The translations under genes were made by a program, and so were the position numbers. The notes beneath the pieces were generated by a model. That model did not search any database and had not been told where the DNA came from. It saw only the letters and a list, made by a program, of their open reading frames with translations. DNA of 40,456 bases from Bacteroidales bacterium. Its GTDB lineage: Bacteria; Bacteroidota; Bacteroidia; Bacteroidales; ML635J-15. Numbering within the stretch: position 1 is the stretch's first letter; each line of letters opens with the position of its first letter. Of this stretch, positions 1-8,344 are shown piece by piece. The stretch lies in contig JAGCNN010000103.1 of NCBI GenBank assembly GCA_017645925.1, positions 1 through 40,456 of the forward strand. Reading direction: 5' to 3'.

Positions 1-31
1 ACTGAAAACATTTTAAACACCTCCACCATCA

Positions 32-1423
32 ATGCACAAGTTTCTTACACTTGAAGGCATACTACTCATATTGGGGTATTTGGCATTGTCCTTCCTAATT
101 GTGTGGTTCATATCGCTTTTCAAGTACAAGAACGATGATGAGACAAGGCGGTATTTTTATTTGGGATTCTTCTATAAGATAGCTTGTTGCATAGGGTTTG
201 CTGTCATCTACGATTTCTATTATCATTGGGCAGGAGATACGTATTATTACTATCTGGCTTCGACTAGACTTGGTCAGGTGCTTTTCCAAGATCCGTCATC
301 CTATTTTAGAATAATGCTTGATAGTATAGATTATACTAATATTCAAACACTTTCGCCTGGATTGGCCTACTATCCAGTGTTACGCGACCCATCGAGATAT
401 GCTGTGCATAGGTTCTTGTCTCCATTTGCAATCTTGGGCGGAGATAACTACTATACCATAAACATCTGCTTGTCGCTTTTCCTGTTCTTGCTCAACTGGG
501 AATTTTTCCAATACATACGAAAGAAAATAAACTGCGACGACAAGATTACTTTTATATGTGTAATGCTAGTCCCTTCGGTTGGCTTCTGGAGTTCGGCACT
601 TATGAAAGACAGCTTTACTTTTACTTTTAACCTTGTGTTCATAATGTGCTTTGCCAAGATATTCTTTGATAGGAAAATACGCATATCAACAATTCTGGGG
701 CTTATTCTAAGCGCGTACATTGTGAAGGAACTAAAGGTATATATATTATATGCTGCAATAGCAGGTTGTATGGTATGGCTTGGTAGCGGTTACCTTAAGA
801 GGGTAAAAAGTGTATTTTTCAAGTTTATTGTTGCTCCACTACTTGTAGTTACAGTTGCGTTTGGCGGAATGTATGCATTAAGGTTTTTAAGTAGCAATGT
901 TGGTGGTAATTATGGCGACGTTGACTCAATGCTATCCCAGGCAAGTGTAACGCAGCAGGATTTGAAGCAGGAGTACTACGAGGGGCACTCGTTTGACATA
1001 GGCGACTTTGACGGTTCTTTGGGAGGTCTTATAACCATGGGACCAAAGGCTGTAATAGCAGGATTGTACCGTCCTTTCATTTTTGAAAGCGAAACTGCCG
1101 TAATGCTTTTGTCAGGATTGGAAAACACTGCTCTTTTGCTATTGACGCTTTATGTATTTTTCAAGGCTGGTATAAAATACACAATAAAACAAATTTTAGG
1201 CAACCCGTTTGTGAGCATGTGCTTGTTGTTTTCTGTTGTGCTGGCTCTGGGTATCGGTATTTCCACATCGAACTTTGGTGCATTGGTAAGATTCAAGATT
1301 CCGCTTATCCCATTTTTTGCCTTGGGTTGGTTTGAAATACTGGCATCAAAGCGGAAAGAGGACGAAGCCGCCGCTGTAGAAGAAAAAAGCAACGAGGAAG
1401 AAACACCCATAAATCATGAATAA
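32..1423 (+). CDS. Polytopic inner-membrane protein, possibly polysaccharide-related
   Basis: A 463-residue protein with roughly ten hydrophobic segments spread over residues 8-430 and a short charged, Glu-rich tail after residue 440, as expected for an integral inner-membrane protein. The Gly-Asp-Thr followed by a Tyr-rich stretch near residues 69-75, and the motif around LVRFKIPLIPFF near residue 420, resemble the layout of membrane proteins often found in Bacteroidetes surface-polysaccharide loci (polymerases or membrane glycosyltransferases), but I do not recognise a specific family. The ATG at 32 gives a hydrophobic N-terminus starting near residue 8. The stop overlaps the start of the acetyltransferase gene by 8 bases, so the two are probably co-transcribed. 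The upstream neighbour is outside the window. The coding call is firm; the function is a guess. Confidence 0.85.
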   Translation: MHKFLTLEGILLILGYLALSFLIVWFISLFKYKNDDETRRYFYLGFFYKIACCIGFAVIYDFYYHWAGDTYYYYLASTRLGQVLFQDPSSYFRIMLDSIDYTNIQTLSPGLAYYPVLRDPSRYAVHRFLSPFAILGGDNYYTINICLSLFLFLLNWEFFQYIRKKINCDDKITFICVMLVPSVGFWSSALMKDSFTFTFNLVFIMCFAKIFFDRKIRISTILGLILSAYIVKELKVYILYAAIAGCMVWLGSGYLKRVKSVFFKFIVAPLLVVTVAFGGMYALRFLSSNVGGNYGDVDSMLSQASVTQQDLKQEYYEGHSFDIGDFDGSLGGLITMGPKAVIAGLYRPFIFESETAVMLLSGLENTALLLLTLYVFFKAGIKYTIKQILGNPFVSMCLLFSVVLALGIGISTSNFGALVRFKIPLIPFFALGWFEILASKRKEDEAAAVEEKSNEEETPINHE

Positions 1424-1985
1424 CATAATTATCCGCCAGGCTACCCAAAAAGATACACAAATTGTTGCACGATGCGTATTGGCAGCAATGGAAATCCTTG
1501 ACATTGACGACGTTCTTCCCCTTGGAATGGAAAAACCATTTCATAATCTTGAAGCAGCAGCACTAGACAGCACTCGCCTTTATAGTTGCCAAAACAGCCT
1601 TATTGCCGAAATCAATGGAGAACCTGCCGGATGTATTATTTCGTACAGCGGTGACAATTATGCAGAAATGCGCAAACGAACCTTCGACATTCTATACGAG
1701 CAAAGTGGTCTTGACCTGCGCGACAATCCTATGGAAACTGGTCCGGGCGAATATTATCTCGACTGTATGGCAATTAAAGCAAAATTCAGAGGGCATGGCA
1801 TCGGACATCTGCTAATGCGTAGGGCTATCGAAAAAGGCAGGGCGTTGGGAATAAGTCGTTTTGTGCTATTGGTCGAAAAGTCGCATTGCCATTTGCAGGA
1901 ATACTATTCGCGATTAGGTTTTGCCCCCAAGCATACATTGTTTGCATTCGGCACAGAGTATGTCAAGATGGAACTGTTGTCATAA
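1416..1985 (+). CDS. GNAT-family N-acetyltransferase
   Basis: A 189-residue protein of GNAT architecture. The acetyl-CoA pyrophosphate-binding loop is visible as RGHGIG near residues 125-130, preceded by a beta-strand (YYLDCMAIKAKFRG) and followed by a helix (HLLMRRAIEKGRALG), the classical motif A of the family. Motif B follows as EYYSRLGF near residues 167-174. Members transfer acetyl groups from acetyl-CoA to amines of small molecules or proteins; the acceptor cannot be told from sequence. The ATG at 1416 lies inside the end of the preceding membrane-protein gene (8-base overlap), which suggests translational coupling. The length is usual for a single-domain GNAT. Confidence 0.9.
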   Translation: MNNIIIRQATQKDTQIVARCVLAAMEILDIDDVLPLGMEKPFHNLEAAALDSTRLYSCQNSLIAEINGEPAGCIISYSGDNYAEMRKRTFDILYEQSGLDLRDNPMETGPGEYYLDCMAIKAKFRGHGIGHLLMRRAIEKGRALGISRFVLLVEKSHCHLQEYYSRLGFAPKHTLFAFGTEYVKMELLS

Positions 1986-2053
1986 AAACTTGTTTAACAT
2001 CCAATGTTTCATAAGTTTAAAGATGCTGCAATTCGGTGTTGCCATTAAAATTT

Positions 2054-2061
2054 TATATTTG
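2054..2061 (+). promoter_or_regulatory. Bacteroides-type -7 element
   Basis: TATATTTG matches the TAnnTTTG -7 consensus of Bacteroidetes promoters. It lies 23 bases before the ATG at 2084. It also falls downstream of an in-frame GTG at 2036, which argues that this GTG is not the start. A good -33 TTTG is not evident. Confidence 0.55.
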
Positions 2062-2083
2062 CAAGTCGAAAAACATATATGTT

Positions 2084-3508
2084 ATGCATGAATATGTAAA
2101 AAAAGTTTTGTTGTGCTGTCTTTGCCTGATGTGCCTTGCTGTTTCGTCGGCATGGGCGACAAGGGTATTTGGTAATGCCAAGGATTATGCCAACAGCGAA
2201 ATTGTTTTCTACCGCTATCAGGACAGGATAACCTACATGAAAGAAGAAGTTTTCCGCCTTAAAATTGATGGGGAAGGAAACTTCGAGGCCAATTTCGGAA
2301 TAGACAAGATTACATATATATTTGCCGAATTTGGCGTGTACTATGTATATTTCTACGCTGAACCCAATGGCAACTACGAACTTTTGTTGCCTGAGTACGT
2401 TGAAAGAACCGAAGGCGATTTGTTCAACTCCTATTTCGAGCCTACCGAAATGCAGCTTGGAATAAAAAACATGAAAAATACCGATTTGAACTATCTCATC
2501 ATGGACTTCGACTACTACTATTACCGCTACTACGATTTGAAACTTGACGAATTGTATGCGAAAGGTCTGAAGTCGGATGTTGATACCTTTATAAATAATA
2601 TTAATGCGCGCTACAAGAAGTACAACAACGATTATTTCCAGCAGTACAGGCGCTATCGCATTGCTGCGCTTAAAAATATGGTTACCAAGCATGAGTACGA
2701 ATCGGCACTTGTGTATTCGTATTTCTCCAACAAGGATATTCTCTACGACAATCCGGCATACATGGATTTGTTCAATTCAATATACCGCAACTATTTCGAT
2801 AATTGTCTTGTTTCGGCTGGTGGCGCCGACTTGTATCGGGTGATAACTTACGGACACAGCATTTCTCTGTTGCACAAGCTGATAGGCTCAAATCCCAAGC
2901 ACAAGCGCAAGCAGTTCCGTGAGCTAGTTATGCTTAAGGGGCTGAACGATGCTTTTGCAAACGACAACCTTCAATGGCTTCCGCTGCTGCTTACACTTGA
3001 CTCGCTGTATATAACCACCGAATATCCTATTCATCAGCAGATTGCGCAAAATATTGCCGACAATTCGCTGACTATGGCTAAGGGGACTGTTGCGTTGCCG
3101 TTTTCCTTGCCCGACACTATGGGAAACATGATGTCGCTTGAGGATTTCCGTGGCAAGTACCTCTATTTGCAGTTTGCAAACACGCAGACATATTCGTCGG
3201 CAGCCGAATTCGATGTGCTGAAACGTGTTTACAACCGCTACAAGGGTTTGTGCCTGTTTGTAACTATCCTTACCGACACCGACAAGGAAAAAGCCAAGAA
3301 GTTCATTGCCGACAATTCGCTCAACTGGACATTTCTCTTTTCCGAAATCAACGGCAAGGTGCTGTCCGACTACAAGGTAAGTGCATATCCAACCTATTAT
3401 CTCATCGATCCGCACGGCATGTTGGTAATGTCGCCAGCCCCGTCGCCATCCGAAAACATTGAGAAATACCTGTTCAATATAATAGAGAAGCAAAAGAAGA
3501 AAAAGTAG
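2084..3508 (+). CDS. Secreted thioredoxin-fold (TlpA-like) protein lacking the CxxC motif
   Basis: A 474-residue exported protein. The first 25 residues (MHEYVKK, a Cys- and Leu-rich core, then SSAWA) form a signal peptide, so the product is periplasmic or surface-exposed. Residues about 340-470 are an AhpC/TSA-TlpA-type thioredoxin domain: a PLP-type entry, LEDFRGKYLYLQFAN, then the cis-proline region SAYPTYYLIDPHG. Where TlpA and ResA carry WCxxC, this protein reads Q-T-Y-S-S (the cysteine positions are Thr369 and Ser372), so it cannot do dithiol chemistry. The Tyr-rich N-terminal region (about 26-330) is unassigned but resembles the N-terminal extensions of Bacteroidetes TlpA-family proteins. 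An upstream GTG at 2036 would add 16 residues before the signal peptide and is rejected because the promoter lies inside it. Confidence 0.85.
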   Translation: MHEYVKKVLLCCLCLMCLAVSSAWATRVFGNAKDYANSEIVFYRYQDRITYMKEEVFRLKIDGEGNFEANFGIDKITYIFAEFGVYYVYFYAEPNGNYELLLPEYVERTEGDLFNSYFEPTEMQLGIKNMKNTDLNYLIMDFDYYYYRYYDLKLDELYAKGLKSDVDTFINNINARYKKYNNDYFQQYRRYRIAALKNMVTKHEYESALVYSYFSNKDILYDNPAYMDLFNSIYRNYFDNCLVSAGGADLYRVITYGHSISLLHKLIGSNPKHKRKQFRELVMLKGLNDAFANDNLQWLPLLLTLDSLYITTEYPIHQQIAQNIADNSLTMAKGTVALPFSLPDTMGNMMSLEDFRGKYLYLQFANTQTYSSAAEFDVLKRVYNRYKGLCLFVTILTDTDKEKAKKFIADNSLNWTFLFSEINGKVLSDYKVSAYPTYYLIDPHGMLVMSPAPSPSENIEKYLFNIIEKQKKKK

Positions 3509-3789
3509 GCTACTCGCTGAATGGCTTGCAGGCTTGTCGGCTAACAGTCATACAGGCTTGCGGTCTTCCTGCCTTTTAGCCTGTCGCCCAATAGCCTTCA
3601 GCCTTGAACGTTGAATTTTTGAACTTTGAACTTGAAACCCAGAAACAATTAGAAACGGCGTCAGCCATAGAAACGTCGTAGGCATAGAAACATTGCCTCA
3701 TTTCCCCTTGATTTTTACGCATTTACCCTTTCTTTCCCTACCACTAATCTAAAATCGTAAATCCCAAATCGTAAATCGTAAATCTTTTA
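3509..3789 (+). repeat. Gene-free intergenic region with degenerate GGCTTG/AGCC repeats and heptamer repeats
   Basis: About 280 bases with no credible ORF. The first part (3520-3605) is packed with short GGCTTG, AGCC and TTGCAGGC-like words that can pair locally; ACAGGCT at 3552-3558 is perfectly complementary to AGCCTGT at 3578-3584. The middle (3630-3690) repeats variants of AGAAACGGCGTAGCCATAGAAAC. The end (3752-3784) is a near-tandem array of AAATCGT. Similar words occur at 29683-29790 and 34800-34960, so these look like a dispersed non-coding family. Confidence 0.5.
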
Positions 3790-3797
3790 TATCTTTG
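3790..3797 (+). promoter_or_regulatory. Bacteroides-type -7 element
   Basis: TATCTTTG, an exact TAnnTTTG match, followed by GC and lying 35 bases before the ATG at 3832. It sits directly after the AAATCGT heptamer array. No clear TTTG is seen at the -33 position. Confidence 0.6.
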
Positions 3798-3831
3798 CCG
3801 TTCTAATTTTGAATTTGAATTTAAGTTTTAT

Positions 3832-6800
3832 ATGAATACAATACATTCAGTATCAAATACTTCGCGTATGCGTAGCAGCGAAGCAGTTGCAGTGCGCAAC
3901 AGTTTTTCATTCCGTACCTTTATGATGAGGGTGATGTTGGTGGTGGGGATGATGATTTGCTGTGGAAATTTGGTGTGGGGAGAAACTGATATTTTGAATA
4001 GAACATTAACAGGTGTTTCTGGAACTTCTTATACTGATTGGTCAGGCAAAACCAGTAATTCCGATGCAGTCTTTGCAGGTAATAGTGCAGGAGGAAATGA
4101 TGCTATTCAGTTGAGGACAACTAATAGTAATTCTGGTATTATTACCACAGCTTCTGGTGGTAGCAGAGTTGCAAAAATAAAAATTATATGGAATTCTAAT
4201 ACGGCATCTGGAAGAACATTGGACATTTATGGAAAAAACTCTGCATATTCATCGGCTGCAGATTTATATAATAGTAGTACGCGTGGAACAAAAATAGGAA
4301 GCATTGTTTGTGGTACATCAACCGAACTCACCATTACTACAGGCGACTATGCATATATAGGATTGCGTTCAAATAATAATGCCTTATATATTGATGAAAT
4401 AAGGATAACTTGGGAGATTTGTGGTTCAATCACTTTTTCTGCCCTATATACATCTAATACAGTCTTAACTAATACGTCAGTAAGTGTAAATAGTGATATT
4501 AGTGTTACGTTTTATAAAAATAATGGGACTGCTCCACAATATTACACAACGGGTACTGCTGTAAGGGCATATGCAAAAAATACCTTTACAGTGACCGCCA
4601 CTTCTGGTTCTGACCCGATAACCTCAATCTTCATTACTTTTGGTTCTAGCGATGGCAGCAATGTAATAAGCACCGATGTCGGTACGTACAGCAATGGTTC
4701 GTGGACTGGTTCTGAAAGATCTGTAACATTTACTATTGGAGGTAATAGTGGTAACCGTAGAATAGCGGGCATAGAGGTATGTACAACAACTACATATACC
4801 GTTATCTGCACCGATTCTGACAACGGAACAATTAGGGCTACTCCAGATACAGACTTGTTGGTTGGCGAAACGATTACCGTAACAGCAACGCCGAATGATG
4901 GATACGTCTTATCCTCAATAACGGCAACCGATGAAAGTTCCAATTCTTTAACACTCAGTGGTTCCGGAAATACCCGTACCTTCACTATGCCTGCAAGCAA
5001 TGTTACGGTGTCGGCTACATTTACTCCCATTGCTTCCTATACTATCACATGGTCTGTGAACGGTACTACAAGTAGCGGGGTGTATAATTCTGGACATACT
5101 CTTAATGGAGGCGAAATTCCAAGTCCTTCCAAAAGTGACTGTGATGCAATAAAAGTTTTCGTTGGATGGACTACTTCGCCTATATCTGATGAGACCGATG
5201 AAACGCCTTCTCCATTGTATTCAAATAGTACTTTGCCAACTGTTACGGCTGCGGCTACTTATTATGCTGTATTTGCCAAAATGAGTAATTGTTCTTTGTA
5301 TAGTGGATCTTTGACGGAGGGTGACTATGTCATATATTATTCGGGAAAAGCAATGGATACTGTTGTTTCTTCAAATCGGTTGGGATATGTAGAAGTTACA
5401 CCTGTTAATAATATAATTTCAAATCCCGACGTATCAATGATTTGGCATATTGCTCCAAGTGGAGATTATTGGACTATATATAATGCCGAGGAAGGAAAAT
5501 ATGCGGCGGCAACAGGCACAAAAAATCAAGCAAAAATGATTGTGGATGGAATGGATGACAAATCATTATGGACAGCATCAGGTAGTTCTACATACGAATT
5601 CGTAAACAAAAATAATGCAGCCCATAGTGTTAACGCAAATCTTAGAAATAATGACATATATGGTTTTGCTTGTTATGGAACAGGAACAGGAGGTGCGCTG
5701 TCATTGTACAAAGTATCGTATTTGGCATATTCCACGACTTGTGGAGTTTCTGTCATATACGATGCCAATGGAGCCACATCTGGTTCTGCGCCAATTGATG
5801 AGAACAGCCCATACACGCTAGTAAATGGAGAAGCAAGTGTAACTGTTCTTGGCAACACAGGTAACCTTATAAAAACAGGACATACTTTTGCAGGTTGGAA
5901 TACTGCTGTAGATGGTAGCGGAACTTCGTATTTGCCAAACAGAGAATTTACAATAACAGAAAATATCACATTATATGCACAATGGACACCTAATCAATAT
6001 ATAGTAGCTTGGTATGCAAATGGGTCACTAATAGAAAGTATACCAATTGATTATGGTAAAAGTTTTTTGGACGATGGTTATGAAATTGATGGTTTAGAAT
6101 ATCTTGACGGAGATGCAGAAGGAAATGCTTGTGATGAAATGCACTTTGTAGGATGGAGCGAAGAACGATTCGATGCATACGAAGGCGCACCAACTTTGCT
6201 TCAATATTACGATATTGTAGGTATAGAAGTTACAGACAACAAAAATTACCATGCGGTATTTGCTAAAGTCACACCTGGAACTTCTGTGACATGGAATTTG
6301 GTTGAGAATGTTTCTGAATTAAATGTTAACGATTCTATAATAATTGTTTCGGGAGATTATGCTCTCGGTACTACGCAGAATACAAACAATAGGGATGCTG
6401 TTGGGATAACAAACAACGGTGATGATGTTGAATTTGATGAACAAACTGGAGTACAAGGTCTCAAACTTGTAGCAGGAACAGTTAATAATACATTTGGATT
6501 ATATACTGGTAGTGGATATTTATATGCGGCAAGTTCAAGTAACAATTATTTGAGAACAAAAAATGAATTGGACGATAATGGTTCTTGGCTTATAAATATT
6601 GTGAATGGAGAAACAACTGTAGAAGCACAGGGTACAAATACTCGTAATAAACTTAGAAAAAATTCAAGCAGTGCGCTTTTCGCTTGCTATAGTTCTGATC
6701 AAGATGCAGTTTCCATTTATAAGAAATATGGAGAAGGTGACACATATTCAAACTACACCACTTTCTGCCCTTGCAACTACGGCACAATAACTGGCATTGC

Positions 6801-8223
6801 TAACGGTGATATGGTTTGGGCAGGCAAAAACGTTGGAGCAGAATGGAATGATAAAGACAACTGGGTGGTTTACAATTCTAGCGAGCCAAAATATCACCTT
6901 GCATCAGAAGCACCATCAACTGAAAACAATGTGTTTGTCGTTCAAAAAGGAGAGTGTGGAATAACTGTAAGTCCTAACATATCAGAAAACATTACCTGCG
7001 GTAACCTTACAATGTTTAATGGACTAAGCCTGGCAATTGCCGAAAACAAAAACCTTACAATCAACGGCAAAGCAACATTTACCAACGGTATAATAAACGG
7101 TAATGTAACCTTTGGCTCAAATGCTACCATAAGCGGTGTAAGCAGAAGCAGCCACGTGGATGGCATTGTTACAAAGAGTGGTGCTGCCAACTCCACAGGA
7201 TTCTATTTCCCTACAGGTAGCAATGGCAATCTCGGCAAGGTTGTTGTAACGGATGGTCCTGCAACAAATGTTTCCGTGCAGTATTTCTGCAATCCTGATG
7301 GCTTCGGCACAAACGATTTGCCACGCTGGTGGAATGCCGCCGACATGAGCGGCGAAAATCCGTTCAACCACGTATCGAATGTGGAATACTGGCGAATTTC
7401 GTCAAACGAAGCTATAACAGCAAACTTCGTTGCAGTGGCTAGCGCAGGTATGCAGCACTTCAATAGCGAAACGGCAGAAGAAGACAAAATCCCAACCAAC
7501 ATCCAGATGGCGTTCTACGACAACAAACGCTGGACAAATGTAGGGGGGTCAGCTTTTATTAATGACAGTACGCTTACAATAACAGGTGCAGAAATTCCCG
7601 CAAGCGCAACAAGGGACATCTCGGGCAACTATACCACATTCGGTTCAAAGTCGAAGAGCACCGTCCTTCCTATCGAACTCGTATCCTTCACCGCCAACTG
7701 CAACGGTCGTTCATCAATCATCGAATGGACTACCGCCACCGAAAAGAACAACGATTTCTTTGTGCTAGAACGCTCAAACGATGCAATAAACTTCAAGGAA
7801 ATCGCACGAATCGCTGGCGCTGGCAACTCAATAGAACCGCTCAACTACGTCTATACCGACTACGGCATTCGCAGTGGCGACAACTACTACCGCCTCGTGC
7901 AGGTTGACTACGACGGCACAAGCACCGCATCGGAAATCATCGTGGCAAACTGTCCTGCCGAAACTTTGGGCGAACCCGATGTACTGGCATTCCCCAATCC
8001 TTTCGACGACAACCTAACATTGCATTTCGAGAACTTCGGCAATGTGCAGGCAACCGTCGAGGTGTACGACATGCTCGGCAGAATGGTGCAGACACAGAAG
8101 GTCAACTGCTCGCAGAACGACTATGAAGTTGTGCTTCGCCTTGCAGGGTTGTCGGACGGAACTTACAATGTTCGCATATCCACAGCAGATTTTGTTGTAA
8201 CACGTATGGTTGTAAAGGAATAG
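3832..8223 (+). CDS. Large T9SS-secreted surface protein with InlB-type repeats
   Basis: A 1463-residue exported protein. The N-terminus has a long polar lead (about 30 residues) before the hydrophobic core MMRVMLVVGMMICC, so a start at the ATG at 3922 is also possible. Residues about 50-195 and 215-320 look like related beta-sandwich units. Near 322-400 there is a bacterial repeat domain (TATPNDGYVLSS), then two Listeria-Bacteroides (InlB B) repeats around 400-480 and 640-720 (GHTFAGWNTAVDGSGT, ITLYAQWTP). Two similar beta-trefoil-like regions flank the second repeat (about 483-635 and 820-970). Residues about 1030-1110 resemble a beta-helix. An FN3-like unit (about 1280-1370) precedes the C-terminal type A sorting domain (FPNPFDDN, VEVYDMLGR, LSDGTYNVRI). 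Such domains direct export through SprA and anchoring or release at the surface. A role as adhesin is inferred. Confidence 0.88.
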   Translation: MNTIHSVSNTSRMRSSEAVAVRNSFSFRTFMMRVMLVVGMMICCGNLVWGETDILNRTLTGVSGTSYTDWSGKTSNSDAVFAGNSAGGNDAIQLRTTNSNSGIITTASGGSRVAKIKIIWNSNTASGRTLDIYGKNSAYSSAADLYNSSTRGTKIGSIVCGTSTELTITTGDYAYIGLRSNNNALYIDEIRITWEICGSITFSALYTSNTVLTNTSVSVNSDISVTFYKNNGTAPQYYTTGTAVRAYAKNTFTVTATSGSDPITSIFITFGSSDGSNVISTDVGTYSNGSWTGSERSVTFTIGGNSGNRRIAGIEVCTTTTYTVICTDSDNGTIRATPDTDLLVGETITVTATPNDGYVLSSITATDESSNSLTLSGSGNTRTFTMPASNVTVSATFTPIASYTITWSVNGTTSSGVYNSGHTLNGGEIPSPSKSDCDAIKVFVGWTTSPISDETDETPSPLYSNSTLPTVTAAATYYAVFAKMSNCSLYSGSLTEGDYVIYYSGKAMDTVVSSNRLGYVEVTPVNNIISNPDVSMIWHIAPSGDYWTIYNAEEGKYAAATGTKNQAKMIVDGMDDKSLWTASGSSTYEFVNKNNAAHSVNANLRNNDIYGFACYGTGTGGALSLYKVSYLAYSTTCGVSVIYDANGATSGSAPIDENSPYTLVNGEASVTVLGNTGNLIKTGHTFAGWNTAVDGSGTSYLPNREFTITENITLYAQWTPNQYIVAWYANGSLIESIPIDYGKSFLDDGYEIDGLEYLDGDAEGNACDEMHFVGWSEERFDAYEGAPTLLQYYDIVGIEVTDNKNYHAVFAKVTPGTSVTWNLVENVSELNVNDSIIIVSGDYALGTTQNTNNRDAVGITNNGDDVEFDEQTGVQGLKLVAGTVNNTFGLYTGSGYLYAASSSNNYLRTKNELDDNGSWLINIVNGETTVEAQGTNTRNKLRKNSSSALFACYSSDQDAVSIYKKYGEGDTYSNYTTFCPCNYGTITGIANGDMVWAGKNVGAEWNDKDNWVVYNSSEPKYHLASEAPSTENNVFVVQKGECGITVSPNISENITCGNLTMFNGLSLAIAENKNLTINGKATFTNGIINGNVTFGSNATISGVSRSSHVDGIVTKSGAANSTGFYFPTGSNGNLGKVVVTDGPATNVSVQYFCNPDGFGTNDLPRWWNAADMSGENPFNHVSNVEYWRISSNEAITANFVAVASAGMQHFNSETAEEDKIPTNIQMAFYDNKRWTNVGGSAFINDSTLTITGAEIPASATRDISGNYTTFGSKSKSTVLPIELVSFTANCNGRSSIIEWTTATEKNNDFFVLERSNDAINFKEIARIAGAGNSIEPLNYVYTDYGIRSGDNYYRLVQVDYDGTSTASEIIVANCPAETLGEPDVLAFPNPFDDNLTLHFENFGNVQATVEVYDMLGRMVQTQKVNCSQNDYEVVLRLAGLSDGTYNVRISTADFVVTRMVVKE

Positions 8224-8308
8224 CAGCAGTATTTTTTGCCAGCTCAAAATAACATTAGATTGTTGGTACTTTTTCTCATTTGTGTCCGAAGCGACAAAAT
8301 AAAACACT

Positions 8309-8316
8309 TAACTTTG
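8309..8316 (+). promoter_or_regulatory. Bacteroides-type -7 element
   Basis: TAACTTTG fits TAnnTTTG and lies 29 bases before the ATG at 8345. A -33 element is not clear. The in-frame TTG at 8321 would leave almost no leader, which favours the ATG at 8345. Confidence 0.5.
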
Positions 8317-8344
8317 GCGTTTGTTTAATGCTAAGATTAAGTTA

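Noticed and set aside
2045-2692. 215-codon minus-strand ORF opposite the thioredoxin-fold gene
   Set aside because: It is a shadow of a clear + strand gene with a signal peptide and domain motifs; its Val/Ile-rich product reflects reverse codons.
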